A stretch of DNA of 31,991 bases from a virus, in the IMG/VR virus record IMGVR_UViG_3300021963_005880, positions 1 through 31,991 of that record; one strand, 5' to 3'. Below the pieces are notes generated by a model, which saw only the letters and a list, made by a program, of their open reading frames with translations, did not search any database and had not been told where the DNA came from. Position numbers and translations under genes: made by a program. Shown here piece after piece: positions 5,936 to 13,324 of the stretch. Each line of letters starts with the position of its first letter. Position 1 is the first letter of the stretch.

Positions 5936-7432
5936 CTATTTTACTAATTTTGCTAATTTTATAGATTCATTCTTCATATATGGTTTATTATCAAATACTG
6001 ATTGAATTAAATCTGCTTCTTTATGAAATCCATTCATTCTCAATGTAAATGCTATACCATCTGCTGCATCGACTCCGTCCCATCCTGATGCTTGTGATAC
6101 ATCCGTACCATAATCATCAATCTCACCAGTTCCGTTCATATAAACCGAACCATCTGCAGAATTCTTACGAATATCATCCATTTTCTCTTTATACTTAGGG
6201 TCTTTGATTGATGGATATTCAGGTTTCTTTGCGAATTCAGGTTTTCCTTCAATTGCTGCTACTAATTCTCTTGCTTCACTATGAAAATTTGAATCAGTTA
6301 GTGCAGAAACTGCTGCTTGAAACATTGCTTCTTTATATTTTTCATTACCCAATTTTTGTGGAGTAATTCCTGATTTCTCAGCTAATTTCTTAGCATCTTT
6401 ATTTACTGATGGATTACCTGGTCTTTTCTTTTTAGGTTCTGATGTTGGTGTATCCGCTTTAGGCCCTTCTTGATTAGCATCTGCCTTTTTAGCAGCAACT
6501 CCTTGGTCTTCAGCAAATTTATTACACATAGGAATTGCATCTTTGATATCCATATCAATTACAATTACTTTCATATTTGCAGGTTTACCTGATGCAATTG
6601 CTGCTGATGTTACTGCTGCCCATCTATGATGACCATCAATTACATATCCATCTCTACTTACATAAATTGGTGCCGTAATACCAGGATGATTTGGGTCTTT
6701 TTCTAAAGCTTTGGACATTCCTGCTACTTTTGAACCCACTAATTCTGATTGTGTAGCTTTTAATCTATCTGATGGTATTTCGGTTTCTACTGTTTTTATT
6801 TTACCGTCCTTTAACATTTGCTGAAACATTGGTTCAGTGTCCACTTCACCCTTTGCATCTTTAGGTAATTTGTCGGCAGGTGAACCGGGAGTTGGTTTTC
6901 CTTTAAATTGTGGCATTTCTTCACGAGGAATACCAGCGTTACCAGCACAATATAAGTTTGTTCCAGCTACAGTTATTTTACATAAATTATAGTTAGGAGC
7001 TTCTTCACCTTTAGCCTTTGCATCACTAGCTATTTTATCTAACTCATCAATTTTCATAGAAATTTCTCTCTTATCACTATCTGATATTTTATTTATATCG
7101 GATGGTGCATTAAAAGTTTTTTTATCTGCCTTAGGCATTATATCTTTAATCTTAGTAGATTGTATTTTTGGGGTATCAAATTCTGTTGATGATTTATCAC
7201 CACTTTTATCTGATTTAGCAGATGTATTTTTTGCTGGTTTGTCAAAAATATTTACTGTTGGAGTTTTTGTATCAGGTTTATCTGATTTTTTGTCTTCTGG
7301 ATTAGTATGTGTTCCAGCTTTAATTGCATCAGCTTTACTGGCTTTTGACCTAAATATTGATGTTTTACCTGTCTTTTTATTTACAGCGGTAAAAGTTTCT
7401 GCTTCAATAAGTAAATTTTTTAATTTAATCAT
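5936..7432 (-). CDS. ParB/sulfiredoxin-fold domain protein, head region
   Basis: This 498-residue modular protein opens with MIKLKNLLIE/A, the clearest capsid-targeting-like leader in the window (compare the T4 internal-protein leader, which also ends hydrophobic-x-Glu before Ala). Next comes AVNKKTGKTSIFRSKASKAD and a Lys/Ser/Thr/Asp-rich linker. A ParB/Srx-like domain follows at about 215-300, with the signature VIDGHHRWAAV (DGHHR 266-270). This fold binds nucleotides or acts as nuclease or kinase in relatives, but the activity here is unknown. A Lys/Pro-rich linker and a C-terminal helical module (about 340-485) end in NESIKLAKLVK. The gene stops with TAG, 10 bases before the next ATG. A TAGGAA about 12 bases before the ATG is a modest Shine-Dalgarno. 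Confidence 0.72.
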   Translation of the reverse strand: MIKLKNLLIEAETFTAVNKKTGKTSIFRSKASKADAIKAGTHTNPEDKKSDKPDTKTPTVNIFDKPAKNTSAKSDKSGDKSSTEFDTPKIQSTKIKDIMPKADKKTFNAPSDINKISDSDKREISMKIDELDKIASDAKAKGEEAPNYNLCKITVAGTNLYCAGNAGIPREEMPQFKGKPTPGSPADKLPKDAKGEVDTEPMFQQMLKDGKIKTVETEIPSDRLKATQSELVGSKVAGMSKALEKDPNHPGITAPIYVSRDGYVIDGHHRWAAVTSAAIASGKPANMKVIVIDMDIKDAIPMCNKFAEDQGVAAKKADANQEGPKADTPTSEPKKKRPGNPSVNKDAKKLAEKSGITPQKLGNEKYKEAMFQAAVSALTDSNFHSEARELVAAIEGKPEFAKKPEYPSIKDPKYKEKMDDIRKNSADGSVYMNGTGEIDDYGTDVSQASGWDGVDAADGIAFTLRMNGFHKEADLIQSVFDNKPYMKNESIKLAKLVK

Positions 7433-7451
7433 TAGTTGATGTTCCTATATT

Positions 7452-7892
7452 TTAAAATCCTATTGAGACCGTTTTATTATCAAATTCTATCCAACGTATT
7501 TTGAACGAAATTAATAATTTTAAATCACTAACATCCATTCTCCAATTTTTTTCTGCCATTTCAATATCAGCGATATTACCATGTATACCATCCCAAATTG
7601 TAATAACTTTACCATTAAAGAATTTTAAGAATTGTTGTACTTGTTTTTGTTTAGCAGAATCTAATTCACTAACTTTAATTTCTGATGCTTCTTTAATTAC
7701 CCTTTTACTTTCAGTTAATACAGTTTTATGTGTATATAGGTCTAATTTACCATCAGCTTTAATCTTAACCTCATAGTTAGTCTTACGAATATCGTTATGA
7801 CCACCCTTAAAAGGTGTATCACCAACTTCTTTCTTAATACTACCCATTTCTATTTTGTTATCTCTTAGATAATCTTGTATTGAAAATGCCAT
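7452..7892 (-). CDS. Hypothetical head-region protein, 146 aa
   Basis: This is a 146-residue protein I do not recognise. The N-terminal part (about 1-58) is polar and beta-like. A linker with LTESKRVIKE/AS (59-70) resembles the hydrophobic-x-Glu junctions of neighbouring proteins. The C-terminal part (about 75-146) contains LDSAKQKQVQQFLKFFNGKV then ITIWDGIHGNIADIEM and ends in alternating hydrophobic strands. It lies 10 bases after gp21 and 19 bases before the ParB-domain gene. AAAGGAT at seven bases before the ATG is a good Shine-Dalgarno. A prohead core or decoration role is possible from context alone. Confidence 0.6.
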   Translation of the reverse strand: MAFSIQDYLRDNKIEMGSIKKEVGDTPFKGGHNDIRKTNYEVKIKADGKLDLYTHKTVLTESKRVIKEASEIKVSELDSAKQKQVQQFLKFFNGKVITIWDGIHGNIADIEMAEKNWRMDVSDLKLLISFKIRWIEFDNKTVSIGF

Positions 7893-7902
7893 ATTTTATC
7901 CT

Positions 7903-8502
7903 TTATGCTAATTCAGTAATGATTTCTCTCATAAAGTCTTGTGCCTTACAATACTCACCACAAACTATAGCTTGTTCTTTTAATTGTCGATTTACTGATT
8001 CGTTCATCGTAACCGGTGTCATAAATGCACCATGTGTAGATGGGTTAGAAACAAAATCCCAACCAATCAGTTCAAAATCATCACCCACTTTTACTTTACC
8101 TTCGCCAATATTAACTACCGAACCCATACCACGAGAAGAGATACCCAATAGGATACCTGCTCTTAATAATTCTTTTAAGATGTTACCTGATGGAGTTGGT
8201 AAAATTTCTACTGTCCCACAAAGGTCATCGCCTTCCCAATGAATTTCTTTGACATTATGAGAAACGTTCTTTAAGTTGATAATACCAGAATCTGGATGGT
8301 CTAATTCCCCTAATGCACGTCTTTCTTTAATAAGAACTTCGTATTTCTTTGCTTCACGCATTAGAATATCTTTAGGGTATATACGACCATTTTGGTTTTC
8401 TGCAACCGCTCTTTGAAGAATTCCCTTAACTAAGGTTCTACCACTTGAATCTTCATTCAATTTTCCTTCAAATAATGTCGTTTCTATTAATAAATTTTTC
8501 AT
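7903..8502 (-). CDS. 21: Prohead maturation protease, T4 gp21-like
   Basis: This 199-residue serine protease cleaves scaffold, capsid and internal proteins during head maturation (T4 gp21, 212 residues, herpes-protease-like fold). The candidate catalytic residues are His69 in ALGELDHP and Ser122 or Ser123 in GISSRGMG. WDFVSNPS (Asp149) follows in the usual place. I chose ATG at 8502 over an in-frame GTG at 8514. The ATG overlaps the TAA of the upstream 58-aa ORF (TAATG), and GGGGAG sits five bases before it. The N-terminus (LLIE, LFE, LNE) and a C-terminal NESVNRQLKE carry hydrophobic-x-Glu sites, consistent with self-processing. Confidence 0.92.
   Translation of the reverse strand: MKNLLIETTLFEGKLNEDSSGRTLVKGILQRAVAENQNGRIYPKDILMREAKKYEVLIKERRALGELDHPDSGIINLKNVSHNVKEIHWEGDDLCGTVEILPTPSGNILKELLRAGILLGISSRGMGSVVNIGEGKVKVGDDFELIGWDFVSNPSTHGAFMTPVTMNESVNRQLKEQAIVCGEYCKAQDFMREIITELA
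7990..8004 (-). repeat. Dispersed linker repeat near gp21 C-terminus
   Basis: Coding sequence AACGAATCAGTAAAT encodes N-E-S-V-N near the gp21 C-terminus. It shares GAATCAGTAAA with the linkers at 5389 and 9102, but the final Glu codon has become CGA (Arg). Confidence 0.5.
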
Positions 8503-8678
8503 TATGCTCCCCACGTTTTTCTCTTTTTAAAGAGGTCAAAAAATATTGCAGATACTTCTCTACGAATGATATCACGAATAAGTTTTTCATCCTCATTTGT
8601 GATTTCTTCTTTGACGATACCCCATTTTACTTTGGTTATCTCTTCGTTAATAATATCTAACAATCGTTTTTTTGTCAT
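8502..8678 (-). CDS. Small basic helical protein, 58 aa, before gp21
   Basis: A short frame of 58 residues, MTKKRLLDIINEEITKVKWG to a Trp-Gly-Ala end, fills the gap between the 238-aa gene and gp21. It predicts as amphipathic helices with Lys/Arg and Glu. Its TAA shares a base with the gp21 ATG (TAATG), so the two are probably translationally coupled. T4 has small head proteins gp67 and gp68 in the same place between gp20 and gp21. The position is equivalent, but I see no convincing sequence match. No Shine-Dalgarno is visible before its ATG. Confidence 0.65.
   Translation of the reverse strand: MTKKRLLDIINEEITKVKWGIVKEEITNEDEKLIRDIIRREVSAIFFDLFKKRKTWGA
8507..8512 (-). promoter_or_regulatory. 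Shine-Dalgarno deciding the gp21 start
   Basis: GGGGAG lies five bases before ATG 8502, inside the end of the 58-aa ORF. It falls downstream of the alternative GTG at 8514, so it supports the ATG as the true start. Confidence 0.6.
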
Positions 8679-8687
8679 TGTTATTAT

Positions 8688-9404
8688 TTAGTTTAATAAA
8701 CCAATTGCAATATCGCCTACTATTCTTTCCGAATCTGTAGCGTATTTCTTATTTATAATAGCAATGGTATTACCAGATACTTTAATCATATACATTGGCA
8801 TCATCGATGTTGTAAAATCATATTTAATACCTATTTTTTTCAATTCAGTACCAACACTCATAAAAGAAGATGCATTTTTAACAGCTGCTTCTATCTTATC
8901 TAAATCAGCATCGTATTTTCCTTCATTCACCGATTCCATTTTCAAATTTCTCTGTGCATTAGTTAAACCACTAACGATGGATTTGATAGCTTTTTTAGTT
9001 GCATCTTCATCTTTAGAAAGAACTCTTTTCTCTAATTCCTTAGTGTTCATTTTTAAAAATTTAACAAATACGTTATGAATAGTATCCCAATCTTTAACTT
9101 CTTCGTTTACTGATTCGTTTGCTTTTTTACCAGCTCTTAAATCTGCTAAATCATCACTACCGATATCACCATCTTTATCTAAATCTAATTTTTTTTGACC
9201 ACCAACTAATTCCTCATTCTTCTCACCCTTACCATTCCATGCTGAATCTATTTTATCAAAGAATGCTTTCTTTTCTTCTTCAGACATAGATGGAATTGAT
9301 TTTCCAGCCTTATCTAATGCTTTTTGAAAGAATGCTTGATATTCGCTTTCTTCCGTCATTACTCCTTTGATGATTTCTTTTAATCGTGTACGTGATATTT
9401 TCAT
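8688..9404 (-). CDS. Modular head-region protein with EF-hand-like loop
   Basis: This 238-residue protein is built from modules. The leader MKISRTRLKEIIKGVMTE/E resembles a capsid-targeting sequence. A helical module (about 20-66, YQAFFQKALDKAG then FFDKIDSAWNGKG) is a type I recall from marine T4-like head proteins. An EF-hand-like calcium loop DLDKDGDIGSDD occupies 74-85. The linker ESVNE (97-101) precedes a helical module (105-155), and a second ESVNE (157-161) precedes a small alpha/beta C-terminal domain. If gp21-type cleavage occurs after each final Glu, three pieces result. The start is backed by AGGAGAT. The gene begins right at the stop of the 399-aa gene. Confidence 0.7.
   Translation of the reverse strand: MKISRTRLKEIIKGVMTEESEYQAFFQKALDKAGKSIPSMSEEEKKAFFDKIDSAWNGKGEKNEELVGGQKKLDLDKDGDIGSDDLADLRAGKKANESVNEEVKDWDTIHNVFVKFLKMNTKELEKRVLSKDEDATKKAIKSIVSGLTNAQRNLKMESVNEGKYDADLDKIEAAVKNASSFMSVGTELKKIGIKYDFTTSMMPMYMIKVSGNTIAIINKKYATDSERIVGDIAIGLLN
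8926..8940 (-). repeat. Second ESVNE linker of the 238-aa protein
   Basis: The coding strand, continuing to 8922, gives Met-Glu-Ser-Val-Asn-Glu using GAA TCG GTG AAT GAA. It has the same amino acids as the linker at 9102-9116 but diverged codons. This suggests selection on the peptide and not only recent DNA copying. Confidence 0.45.
9102..9116 (-). repeat. First ESVNE linker of the 238-aa protein
   Basis: Coding GAATCAGTAAACGAA is base-for-base identical to 5389-5403 in the 357-aa gene. It lies between the EF-hand-like loop and the next helical module. Confidence 0.6.
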
Positions 9405-10603
9405 TATTTTTCTATCTCCTGTATTGTTTTCGCTATGTTGATTAATCGTTCCTTTATCTTATAAATATGTCCGTGCGTTCTTTTCCAAAATGTATCGGAA
9501 CTCAATTCATTCATAGTCTTAATTTGATTATACCAACGGAAAAAAGTTTCAACTTCTTTTAATTGATATTTTAATTCTCTCAAACCAGTTGCTAACTTCT
9601 TATTAGCATGCATTGATTCATCATTTTTCAATTCTAACCAACGATTTACTGGTCTTTTTGATTTGCCTTCTGATAAACTCTCATCCATATGTTCTAAACC
9701 ATATTTCATAATAGTTTTATCATCTAACATCTTACCATTAAGAGTAAACATACGTTTACCTTTGTAATAAACTGACCAATTACCTTGTGGGGTTGCATCG
9801 ACAGTAATATTCTTTAAATCCTTTATACTTCTATCATTAACTTGAATAGCATCTAAGAATTTTTCTGCTTTAGGGTCTAATGCTTCATTAACACCTTCTC
9901 TTTTATCTAATTCAAAATATATTTTATTCTTAACTTTTTGAAAAGCATCAATTGCAGCTTTTTGGTTACCCATAAATCCCATATTCAATCCAATCTCCCA
10001 TGAACGAACACCTTTCTTAGCTAATGCAAGAATTTGTGCTGCCACTGGTTTTGATACTATTTGTGTTGGGGTTTCTACGTGGATAAGATGTTTTAATGCT
10101 TCGTTTATGGATTCAAATTTAAGTTTATTAAGTTTTATATTAGTTGGGTTTCTTTGAAATAAATATCCATTTTGAAATTCAGCATGGTCTCCACCTTTAA
10201 AGAAAAACTCACCCTTACCATATGCTTTATCTAAACTATTTTGTATAAGATTTACTATTTTATTAGTTCCTATTTCTCTAATTTTAATACTTGCTGCTTT
10301 TTTATCTATAAAAGAAAAGAATATTCTTCCATTCATTTCACTTATATTAAAATCTATACCTAATATATTTACACGTTTAGTATCTTCGTTTATGGATTCA
10401 TCAATATTATTAATATCATTATTTACTAATGTATAACCGAATTGTGTTGCAGTTTTTTTTCTTTTTTTATCAGAATTTTTACCAGAAAAGGCATTAGGAG
10501 TATCATAACCATCGACATTACCTGTCACATTGGCTTCATCTAATTCATCTTCGATTTCTTTGATAAGTTCGTCTATAAAAGATTTAATATTTTTTTCTGA
10601 CAT
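9404..10603 (-). CDS. Modular head-region polyprotein with ESINE linkers
   Basis: This 399-residue protein appears to be a string of five or six short modules. The leader MSEKNIKSFIDELIKEIEDE reaches LDE/A at 23. Next is a VTGNVDGYDTPNAFSG and KKRKKTATQFGYTLV module, a cassette I recall from other T4-like marine phages. Then come ESINE (69-73), an alpha/beta module, ESINE (164-168), a helical module, EGVNE (236-240), a beta module (NWSVYYKGKRMFTLNGK), ESLSE (308-312) and a C-terminal helical bundle with RWYNQIKTMNELSSDTFWKR. Each linker ends in hydrophobic-x-Glu, the gp21-type cleavage pattern. It overlaps the upstream 289-aa gene by 20 bases. AAAGGAAA supports the start. It is probably a packaged internal or core protein, but this is not proven. 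Confidence 0.7.
   Translation of the reverse strand: MSEKNIKSFIDELIKEIEDELDEANVTGNVDGYDTPNAFSGKNSDKKRKKTATQFGYTLVNNDINNIDESINEDTKRVNILGIDFNISEMNGRIFFSFIDKKAASIKIREIGTNKIVNLIQNSLDKAYGKGEFFFKGGDHAEFQNGYLFQRNPTNIKLNKLKFESINEALKHLIHVETPTQIVSKPVAAQILALAKKGVRSWEIGLNMGFMGNQKAAIDAFQKVKNKIYFELDKREGVNEALDPKAEKFLDAIQVNDRSIKDLKNITVDATPQGNWSVYYKGKRMFTLNGKMLDDKTIMKYGLEHMDESLSEGKSKRPVNRWLELKNDESMHANKKLATGLRELKYQLKEVETFFRWYNQIKTMNELSSDTFWKRTHGHIYKIKERLINIAKTIQEIEK
9459..9469 (-). promoter_or_regulatory. CATATTTATAA box upstream of the 238-aa gene
   Basis: Coding-strand CATATTTATAA lies inside the 3' end of the 399-aa gene, about 55 bases before the ATG at 9404. That is the same distance as the box before the portal gene. 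It is a candidate internal late promoter. Confidence 0.4.
10100..10114 (-). repeat. ESINE linker repeat, copy A in the 399-aa gene
   Basis: Coding GAATCCATAAACGAA is identical to 10385-10399 in the same gene, and differs at two bases from the ESVNE linkers at 5389 and 9102. Confidence 0.6.
10385..10399 (-). repeat. ESINE linker repeat, copy B in the 399-aa gene
   Basis: Coding GAATCCATAAACGAA is an exact copy of 10100-10114. It encodes the first internal linker of the 399-aa protein. Confidence 0.6.
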
Positions 10604-11453
10604 TGGTTATTTCCTTTATTAATTCGTATGATATCATCAACGCTGAAACTTGTTCATCCGTAATTTTCTTTCCTATCTTTTGTGTTTTTAAAACATTGAT
10701 AGTTTCTTTTAATTTAATTTTTGTGATTTTATCGTTAATTTCGGAATGTAATTTGTGAAGTTCAGTTACTACTTTCTTTAATTGTGAATCATAGTATTCA
10801 CCGAATTTAGAGGTGTTATTAACATTATTAATAAATTCTCTTAAAAGACCTTTTTGGTCGTCGTTTAAGTTAGTGTATTTACTATTAAATGTTTCAACTA
10901 GTATTTTGTATGTCAACAATCTCAAATCCTTTTCTTGATTCTTATATGTTTCCATTAATTTATCTTCAATCTTCTTAATAGATGTTTGGGTTGTAGATAC
11001 GTGTTCTACTAATGTAATCTTAGCATCAAATACATCCTTAACATTAGTTACATCTTGTATCTTTGCTTCAAAAATCTTATGAACCGATGCCAATACTCTA
11101 TAATTAGAAACAGGCGAAGCAACAAATTCTTCAATATCAAAATTTTCTTTAATAGCCTTTACTAAGTTATACTTTTCTCTTAATAATTTAGTTTCATCTA
11201 ATTTAGTACGAGTTTCGATAATAGCATCAATAAATTTTTCTGCTTTACTTTCTGAATTATATTTTTCAGTCGTAAGTAAATTGAATAAACGCAATTCCTT
11301 TGCTAATTCGGTTTTACCACCAAAAAATTCTTGTACTATTTTTTTAGCCTTTTCTACTGGAGCATTATTTAAAATCTCCAACGTGATTTGACGAGTTAAG
11401 AGTTCGAATAAAAACCCAGTATTTTTAAATTTCGAATGTTTAATTTTTTTCAT
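10584..11453 (-). CDS. Conserved helical head-region protein after portal
   Basis: This 289-residue protein is almost entirely alpha-helical and highly charged (Lys, Glu, Asp, Asn), with no membrane or signal sequence. The opening KHSKFKNTGFLFELLTRQIT resembles a protein I recall next to the portal gene in marine T4-like phages. I know no established function. It sits directly after gp20, where T4 has gp67 and gp68 core proteins, so a prohead core or assembly role is plausible from position only. Unlike the genes that follow, it has no clear hydrophobic-x-Glu leader. AAGGAT at 11 bases before the ATG is a moderate Shine-Dalgarno. Confidence 0.65.
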   Translation of the reverse strand: MKKIKHSKFKNTGFLFELLTRQITLEILNNAPVEKAKKIVQEFFGGKTELAKELRLFNLLTTEKYNSESKAEKFIDAIIETRTKLDETKLLREKYNLVKAIKENFDIEEFVASPVSNYRVLASVHKIFEAKIQDVTNVKDVFDAKITLVEHVSTTQTSIKKIEDKLMETYKNQEKDLRLLTYKILVETFNSKYTNLNDDQKGLLREFINNVNNTSKFGEYYDSQLKKVVTELHKLHSEINDKITKIKLKETINVLKTQKIGKKITDEQVSALMISYELIKEITNVRKKY

Positions 11454-11493
11454 TGTTTTTAAATCCTTATTTTGATAGACTCAAATTTCTATA

Positions 11494-11503
11494 TATAAAT
11501 ATA
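11494..11503 (-). promoter_or_regulatory. TATATTTATA box upstream of the 289-aa gene
   Basis: Coding-strand TATATTTATA lies about 40 bases before ATG 11453, in the 67-base gap after the portal gene. It belongs to the same set of ATATTTATA boxes as those at 13305 and 20043. Confidence 0.4.
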
Positions 11504-11520
11504 AAAAATTAGAAGTTAGA

Positions 11521-13251
11521 TTAATTTTCCGTATCATCGATAATATTAGTTTCATCTAACATATCTTTAGTTTCGTGTAAATATTTCTTTTTTGATGAAA
11601 TCCCATTGATGTAATTCATTGCTTTTGTTTCAGATGTTCTACTTCTCTTTGAAGTTCTCTCATCATCACCTAATGGGTCTCTTCCATAAGGATGCTTGTC
11701 TTTACCATAAGTATTACCTTCGCGAGGTCTACCACCTTTATCCTTCAATTCTGTTTTAAGATTTTCCAAACTTTCTTCAACATCAGTTGGTTTTGGAGGG
11801 TTTGCAGGGTCATTACCATCATTTTCTATTGAATTGTAACGGAATACATCCTTTAAATCCTCAACCACTTTACCTCTTTGTTCGGTTTGTTCCGTTTCTG
11901 ATAATTTAAATATATTTTCATATATCCAATCCTTAGATAACATCTTCAATGCAGCCATATCAGTTGCTAAACGGATTTTTTCACTCCATAGGTTTACTTT
12001 CTCTTGTTCGTAGATTGTAGATGGGTTAACTAATCCAATTTCAAAGTTAGTCATTTCAGAATCTTGTATACCATTACCATATAAGTGGATAACTGCTATT
12101 TTAGATAATTCTGAGGTAACTGTTCTTTGGATTCTTTCGATTGTTCTTGCAAAACGAACATCTTCTGCTGCTAGGGTTGCTTTACCATTTACATTTTCAT
12201 CATATCCCAAATATGCTTTAGGAATTTTTAATGCAGCAAATAATTTAGCTTTTAGGTAATCAATATCTTCAATTGAAGCATATTCTAAACCTGCAAGGTT
12301 ATCAATCGATGTACCACTATCACCACCTCTTACCGGTAGATAAAAATCTTCCGTAAGGTTTTGCATGTTGTACTTTAAATTATAATCACCACTTGTCTTA
12401 TCTAAGAATGGAACTTTTTTCATCTTATTGATAATTTTTTGCATGTAGTTATCAACTTCAGTTGGTGGAATATTACCAATATCAATTTTGAATACCCTTT
12501 TTTCAGGTGCTCTCATAATACGATGGATTAACATCGCATCTTCCATTAAAGATAATTGTTTCCACAACCTTCTGCCATTTTCAATCATTGATTTACCATA
12601 AGGTAACCAGTTGGTATCAGATAATAAACGGAAATGTGCCATTTCAAAGTTATCATACTCTACTTTACCAATCGGGTCTTCTTGCACTTTGAATTTAACA
12701 AGAGAAGCATTAGTTGGGTCAAACCCTTCTAATCTTTCGGTATTATATTGTGAGTGGGGAGTAACGTTTACTATACCTTTACCTTCAGCAATTTCAAGTC
12801 CTAAAAAGAAATCACCATATTTACACATATTACGAACCCACGGCCATAAAGTGAATTCAATATTAAGAATATCATAAAAAAGGTTTTCTAATAATTCTTG
12901 AACACGCGGATTGTCTGAACGTATTGTTATGATATCACCGAATTCGTTTTTAAGAGTAGATTCATCAGCGTAAATATCTAATGCAGATGCTATAATTGGG
13001 TCTTGGTCCATCGCATCAAAATCTCTAAATACTTCTCTACGAACTTGAGCGTATGCCATTGATTGTGCACCTCCCGCTTGTTCATAAAAAGATTTTTGTA
13101 TTTTTGAGTATCTATCTTTTAATGAAGATAGGTTTGTTTGTTGCCTTTCATCCGCATCAAAAACTTTTCGTTTTCCACTGGCATCGACAGTAACAATTGC
13201 CTTTGTTGAGAAAAGTTTTTTTAACCGATTGAAAAATGTAGTATCTGCCAT
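11521..13251 (-). CDS. 20: Portal vertex protein, T4 gp20-like
   Basis: This 576-residue protein (T4 gp20 is 524) forms the dodecameric portal through which DNA is packaged and the tail attached. T4-like portal features are clear. The N-terminal region includes KSFYEQAGGAQSMAYAQVRR, then DPIIASALDIYADEST and NEFGDIITIRSDNPRVQELL. The core includes PWVRNMCKYGDFFLGLEI, APEKRVFKIDIGNIPPTEVD, and KIPKAYLGYDENVNGKATLA with the SDVRFARTI-type helix (here AEDVRFARTIERIQ). The C-terminal tail, about residues 480-576, is polar and rich in Lys, Asp and Asn, and is probably flexible. The gene follows the terminase after 73 bases. It has a CATATTTATA box upstream but no Shine-Dalgarno. Confidence 0.95.
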   Translation of the reverse strand: MADTTFFNRLKKLFSTKAIVTVDASGKRKVFDADERQQTNLSSLKDRYSKIQKSFYEQAGGAQSMAYAQVRREVFRDFDAMDQDPIIASALDIYADESTLKNEFGDIITIRSDNPRVQELLENLFYDILNIEFTLWPWVRNMCKYGDFFLGLEIAEGKGIVNVTPHSQYNTERLEGFDPTNASLVKFKVQEDPIGKVEYDNFEMAHFRLLSDTNWLPYGKSMIENGRRLWKQLSLMEDAMLIHRIMRAPEKRVFKIDIGNIPPTEVDNYMQKIINKMKKVPFLDKTSGDYNLKYNMQNLTEDFYLPVRGGDSGTSIDNLAGLEYASIEDIDYLKAKLFAALKIPKAYLGYDENVNGKATLAAEDVRFARTIERIQRTVTSELSKIAVIHLYGNGIQDSEMTNFEIGLVNPSTIYEQEKVNLWSEKIRLATDMAALKMLSKDWIYENIFKLSETEQTEQRGKVVEDLKDVFRYNSIENDGNDPANPPKPTDVEESLENLKTELKDKGGRPREGNTYGKDKHPYGRDPLGDDERTSKRSRTSETKAMNYINGISSKKKYLHETKDMLDETNIIDDTEN

Positions 13252-13304
13252 ATTTTATTTTTTATATTAAAATTATATTATTTAATAGTGCATCTTATTA
13301 TACA

Positions 13305-13315
13305 CTATAAATATG
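13305..13315 (-). promoter_or_regulatory. CATATTTATAG box upstream of portal
   Basis: Coding-strand ACATATTTATAGTG lies about 55 bases before the portal ATG at 13251, between the terminase and portal genes. The 10-base box recurs before several late genes. Its reverse complement contains TATAAATA, the T4 late-promoter octamer, so the orientation is opposite to T4. Confidence 0.45.
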
Positions 13316-13324
13316 TTGAATTTA

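Noticed and set aside
7239-7776. Plus-strand frames of 66 and 91 codons
   Set aside because: They are shadows of the 498- and 146-aa genes. No ribosome-binding signal, and hydrophobic runs come from antisense Lys/Glu codons.
8503-8514. GTG start of gp21 at 8514
   Set aside because: The GGGGAG lies downstream of the GTG and just before ATG 8502, and TAATG coupling favours the ATG.
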